Assembly: GCA_003516705.1 (NCBI GenBank)
Contig: DPCJ01000054.1
Coordinates: forward strand, 5,541 to 24,841
Direction of reading: 5' to 3'
Source: Prolixibacteraceae bacterium
Lineage (GTDB): Bacteria; Bacteroidota; Bacteroidia; Bacteroidales; Prolixibacteraceae
DNA length: 19,301 nucleotides
Both the position numbers and the translations under genes were made by a program. Positions 16,203 to 19,301 of the stretch are shown one piece after another (within the stretch, counting starts at the first letter, position 1; each line of letters starts with the position of its first letter). A model generated the notes under the pieces. That model saw only the letters and a list, made by a program, of their open reading frames with translations. It was not told the origin of the DNA and ran no database searches.

Positions 16203-17429
16203 ATGCTTGAATTACCGGATGTTTATCTTTTTAATCCTTCGTGCGATTTTGCAATAGCCAATGGCAGCAAAAACTGGCAGCCCAACAAAACGCTTCAAAA
16301 AATGGAAGCTGACCTGGCTGTGTTGCCAATGTTATTTGCAAAACAGAGCGATTTTGTTTTGGTGGATGAATTGCCTGCAAGTTATTTCCTGGAAACCATG
16401 CAGGAGTTGGGTTTTACTATTCCAAGGTTTATATTAAAAAAAGAGCCTGGCGAAAATCGCCTGTTTATTGATGAACCTAAAAACCGGTTGCTCCCATGGG
16501 GGTGGAGCCCGGCCGCTCACAAATTTCTCACGCCACTAAAACAATCCTGTTCTCCCGGTTTTCAGAATTCACCTGTATTTCAATGGTGTTTGGAACACCG
16601 CGATATCAGTTCAAGAAAGTTTGCCTTTGAAATTCTAAAAGAAATAATTAATTCAACATCTGTTGACTGGTTTATTGGAAATGCCCAACTCCCAATTATC
16701 TGCTATGCTCCTTCTGACATTGAAAAAGCAATTGCAGATTGGGGAACCCTGATATTGAAAGCACCTTGGAGCAGCTCGGGACGTGGGTTGCAACCCATTA
16801 CCAAAACACCCATTCATCCAAAAGTGTGGGAAAAAATAAATTCAGTAATCAGCGAACAGGGTTTTATAATGGCCGAACCGATGCTGAATAAAGTGCATGA
16901 TATGGCTTTTCTTTTTGAACTGAAAAACGGATGTACCCGTTTTTTGGGAGTCAGCCATTTTTTCACCAATAATAAAGGTCAGTACGGCGGAAACTGGCTG
17001 AATGGGCTACCCGAAAATCAATCAAAAGAGCTGACTGATTTTATACAAAAATGTATTGAAGTACTTACGCAACCGTTGATAAATACAATCGACAACAGCC
17101 TCATGGCAAAACACTACGAAGGTGTATTTGGTATTGATACATTGATTTACAGAAATATGCATAATGAACTTCGGATAAATCCCTGTCTCGAGATCAATGC
17201 AAGGCATACCATGGGAATGATTTCACTTCGACTTGAAAAGTGGCTTGGCGCTGATAAAAAAGGCGTTTATAAAACGTTCTACCAACCCGGAACTTCGTTT
17301 GCCACATTTAAAAAGATGATGGAACAAAAACATCCCGTTAAAATATCCGACGGAAAATTTCAATCCGGTTTTCTTGCGTTAACTCCATCAAATGAATCGG
17401 CACAATTTGGGGCATATTTACTTGTATGA
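16203..17429 (+). CDS. ATP-grasp domain protein of unknown substrate
   Basis: 408 residues, no signal peptide or membrane segment. ATP-grasp features: a P-loop-like glycine/serine segment LILKAPWSSSGRGL (K186, 183-196), the hinge and adenine-binding stretch GFIMAEPMLNKVHDMAFLFE (E225), GVFGIDTLIY with D312, and NPCLEINARHTMG with likely Mg ligands E330 and N332. Such enzymes join a carboxylate to an amine or similar nucleophile through an acyl phosphate. The N-terminal motif YLFNPSCDFAIANGSKNWQP, with MEADLAVLPML behind it, marks a family I recall as a conserved hypothetical in Bacteroidota, for which I know no substrate. It starts 45 bases after the second adaptor on the same strand, so co-transcription is possible but unproved. 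It converges on the DUF1338 gene with only 15 bases between stops and no visible terminator. Confidence 0.75.
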   Translation: MLELPDVYLFNPSCDFAIANGSKNWQPNKTLQKMEADLAVLPMLFAKQSDFVLVDELPASYFLETMQELGFTIPRFILKKEPGENRLFIDEPKNRLLPWGWSPAAHKFLTPLKQSCSPGFQNSPVFQWCLEHRDISSRKFAFEILKEIINSTSVDWFIGNAQLPIICYAPSDIEKAIADWGTLILKAPWSSSGRGLQPITKTPIHPKVWEKINSVISEQGFIMAEPMLNKVHDMAFLFELKNGCTRFLGVSHFFTNNKGQYGGNWLNGLPENQSKELTDFIQKCIEVLTQPLINTIDNSLMAKHYEGVFGIDTLIYRNMHNELRINPCLEINARHTMGMISLRLEKWLGADKKGVYKTFYQPGTSFATFKKMMEQKHPVKISDGKFQSGFLALTPSNESAQFGAYLLV

Positions 17430-17444
17430 ACGTGTTTGCATTAA

Positions 17445-18350
17445 TCAAACCATTTCGTAAAAATGGGTGCCTTCTCCTAATAGAAATCCATCAAAAAGAG
17501 TTTTTCCCTCATTTTTATCAATAAAACCTCTTTCGGTTAAACCAAATTTTGAATATTCAAAGAGTGGCATTTCTATTCCATCATCACCCAAAACTTCAGT
17601 TTTTAGTTTTACCGGTGGTGCAAATGCTTGTACAAATTTAGTTTCACCCGCAATTGCATGTTTTTGAAATGGAGCGCCTTCAGCTTGAAGCGCTTCAACG
17701 GTTTTATCAATATTTGCCCACCCGGATACTCCCTGCAAATTAATATTTGCAGAAAACCGGCTGACCGAATTTCCATAAAGTAACACCCAGACGCAGTAGG
17801 GTGAAAACTCATTGATTTGCTCAATAACTGGTTGTGCCGGAATTTCCCATGGACGGCAAAAATAGCCTCGCAGGTCGGAGAGTAAAAACCGGGCTGCTTC
17901 AAATGGCAAAACTCCGTTGGTTTTTAGTATGTTCAGCAGTTCGATTCCCGTATCAGAAAGTGTGTAAGCCGTTTCGATCACTACGTTATTGATGTGATGT
18001 TGAACCCAACCCGGCAAGTGGTTCACCTCAAGCTGGCTGACCAATATTCTGGGCAACCTGTTTCCGGGGCAATCAAAACCGGAAGCAGTAATCATCTTAT
18101 CTTTACATACATACTTCTCTGAAAACCTGTAACCAAAATAAGAAAGCAGATGACTGATTGCTTCAATTCCGCCGGGTTGTTCGCCGGTATGGGTATTCAA
18201 CGTTCTGAAAACAACATGATCGGCTACAAATTTTCCGCCATTTTGTTGTACTAACCGGCTGTAAATTGAAGCATGAGAAACCCTTTCTGAATATTCATTC
18301 CACAAATAATCAAATAGTTGCGATGCAACTTGTTCAGCATTTAGTTTCAT
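17445..18350 (-). CDS. DUF1338 protein (2-oxoadipate dioxygenase/decarboxylase-like fold), altered metal site
   Basis: 301 residues resembling the DUF1338 family, whose studied member HglS turns 2-oxoadipate into D-2-hydroxyglutarate with Fe(II). The first metal/substrate motif is kept: ADHVVFRTLN gives H45 with R49 four residues on, as for H70/R74 in HglS. The third ligand may be E265 (MPLFEYSKFG). LLSDLRGYFCRPWEIP (156-171) is also familiar from the short family members. The second His normally lies in an 'NHFT..IN' motif; here the matching stretch is NSVSRFSANINL, with R198 (codon 17757-17759, CGG) in place of His. No signal peptide. It is 76 bases downstream of the PfkB homologue on the same strand. 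The family call is good, the substrate unknown, and activity doubtful if the alignment is right. Confidence 0.75.
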   Translation of the reverse strand: MKLNAEQVASQLFDYLWNEYSERVSHASIYSRLVQQNGGKFVADHVVFRTLNTHTGEQPGGIEAISHLLSYFGYRFSEKYVCKDKMITASGFDCPGNRLPRILVSQLEVNHLPGWVQHHINNVVIETAYTLSDTGIELLNILKTNGVLPFEAARFLLSDLRGYFCRPWEIPAQPVIEQINEFSPYCVWVLLYGNSVSRFSANINLQGVSGWANIDKTVEALQAEGAPFQKHAIAGETKFVQAFAPPVKLKTEVLGDDGIEMPLFEYSKFGLTERGFIDKNEGKTLFDGFLLGEGTHFYEMV

Positions 18351-18426
18351 GGCAATTCATTTTTCAGATTTAACTGAATTTATGCCTATTTGGTTACCAG
18401 AAAACCTATGATTTAATTATTGAATT

Positions 18427-19301
18427 CTATACAGAAACTGTGTTTTGGGGCGTGTTTTTCATAAACTGAATCACATCTTTTTTATTGAAGAAAGTGGTTG
18501 CCCCAAGTTTTGTTGCATTGAGCGCACCGGCAGCATTTCCAAAATTAATGGCCTGCTGAATACCTTTCCCGTTTAGGTAATAATGAAGGAAACCCGCAGA
18601 GAATGCCATTCCTGAACCAATATTGTCAACCATTTCAATCTGAAATCCCGAATCGGTATACACGCCTTTTTTCCGGTGTAAGGCAAAAATTCCGTTCTGA
18701 CCGCGGGTAACAAGAATCAGGTCGATTTTGTATTTTTGAATCACGCTTCTGCAAAACGATTCAACATCAGAAGTACCAATTTTTAGTTCGTTGCTCAGAA
18801 ATGCAATTTCCTTTTCCTTTATCCTTACAATATTTGAAACCCCCAGCAGGTTCTCGACAACCTGAAGATTAAAAAAATGTTCAAAAAGCTTTAAATCGAA
18901 AAAATGAATGGAATCAGGTGATTCTTTTATCAATTCACGAAGTGTGTTTTTCGATAAACCAAATCGTTGAGGTAGTAATCCGTAAAAAAGACAGTCGGCA
19001 TCACGACTCAGCTTTAATGCCTCAGCTGAGAATTCGATATGGTCGAAAGCCACATCGGGAGTTACCAAAAACTGTGGATCGTGATTTTCATCGAAAGTAA
19101 TATGAACTGTTCCTGTGGCAAATTCCTGGTCAATTTGCACATTTTCATCTGAAATCTGAAGTTCTCCCAGTCTTTTCAATGCTTCACGGCCCAACTCATC
19201 GTCGCCTACACGTGATAGCAAAAAACCTTGTTCGTTGAATGAATTGCACCTGAAAACCAGGTTTGATGGGGTCCCTCCAAGAATTTTTCCATCAGGAAGG
19301 A
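18427..19301 (-). CDS. PfkB-family sugar kinase homologue with altered catalytic motifs (5' end outside window)
   Basis: The frame runs open to the right edge: residues before the TTG at 19221 read LPDGKILGGTPSNLVFRC, which is the PfkB N-terminal 'GG.P.N' block, so the start lies outside. RVGDDELGREAL, DLILVTRGQNGIFAL and the C-terminal AINFGNAAGALNATKLGA also fit the fructokinase/ribokinase fold. Two normally conserved motifs have changed. The second signature, usually D-T-x-G-A-G-D, reads VDNIGSGMAFSAGF, so the catalytic Asp is Met (codon 18607-18609). The 'D-x-N-x-R' substrate motif reads FDLKLFEHF (around 18877-18900). The reading frame is otherwise intact, so it is not an obvious pseudogene. 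It could be a pseudokinase, a regulator or an enzyme with new chemistry. It may be co-transcribed with the DUF1338 gene. Confidence 0.8.
   Translation of the reverse strand, partial: LPDGKILGGTPSNLVFRCNSFNEQGFLLSRVGDDELGREALKRLGELQISDENVQIDQEFATGTVHITFDENHDPQFLVTPDVAFDHIEFSAEALKLSRDADCLFYGLLPQRFGLSKNTLRELIKESPDSIHFFDLKLFEHFFNLQVVENLLGVSNIVRIKEKEIAFLSNELKIGTSDVESFCRSVIQKYKIDLILVTRGQNGIFALHRKKGVYTDSGFQIEMVDNIGSGMAFSAGFLHYYLNGKGIQQAINFGNAAGALNATKLGATTFFNKKDVIQFMKNTPQNTVSV

Noticed and set aside
18351..18426. Promoter (TAGGTTTT, minus strand) and weak inverted repeat TTCAG/CTGAA before the DUF1338 gene
   Set aside because: The -7 match is imperfect, no -33 was found, and the 5-bp arms are weak; the gap may simply be within an operon.

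Overview
The window reads as chromosomal DNA from a Bacteroidota bacterium, probably of the Marinilabiliales/Bacteroidales kind. The grounds are promoter elements of the Bacteroidota type (TAnnTTTG at -7), mostly weak Shine-Dalgarno sequences, and protein families typical of that phylum (SurA-type chaperone, HlyD/FtsX-permease/TolC cluster, DUF1338, a 'FNP..D.A.A' ATP-grasp protein). The assignment comes from remembered family features, not from a database search. I see no rRNA, tRNA, insertion sequence, CRISPR or prophage. No gene-free stretch exceeds 300 bases.

Layout. (1) 3-1160: 3' part of a periplasmic parvulin-type peptidyl-prolyl isomerase, closed by a strong hairpin terminator shared with the converging glycerol genes. 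(2) 1299-6412: a glycerol node. glpK, glpD and glpF run leftward, and gpsA (NAD(P)-linked G3P dehydrogenase) is divergent. The glpK-gpsA intergenic region holds a perfect 10+1+10 palindrome that looks like an operator. (3) 6490-7722: serA, probably in line with gpsA. It ends at a bidirectional terminator facing pgi (7781-9427, leftward). pgi has a near-consensus Bacteroidota promoter and a leader containing three exact 14-bp repeats. (4) 9614-10510: an EamA/DMT permease ending in a terminator that overlaps its own stop codon. (5) 10613-16157: a four-gene export cluster (adaptor, FtsX/MacB-type permease, TolC-like outer-membrane protein, second adaptor) with no ATPase gene. (6) 16203-17429: an ATP-grasp protein of unknown substrate. 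(7) Converging on it from the right edge, a PfkB-family sugar-kinase homologue (partial) and a DUF1338 protein; both appear to have lost a normally essential active-site residue.

How the genes work together. GlpF admits glycerol, GlpK phosphorylates it and GlpD oxidises glycerol-3-phosphate to dihydroxyacetone phosphate, while GpsA makes G3P in the opposite direction for lipid synthesis. SerA draws 3-phosphoglycerate into serine, and Pgi interconverts glucose-6-P and fructose-6-P. Regions 2 and 3 are therefore a small central-carbon neighbourhood around triose phosphates. The export cluster probably moves a substrate or lipid-linked molecule out of the periplasm, but needs an ATP-binding subunit encoded elsewhere.

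The least explained parts are the ATPase-less two-adaptor exporter, the right-hand pair of enzyme homologues with altered catalytic residues beside an uncharacterised ATP-grasp protein, and a recurring class of 7-nt-periodic tandem repeats in intergenic DNA.
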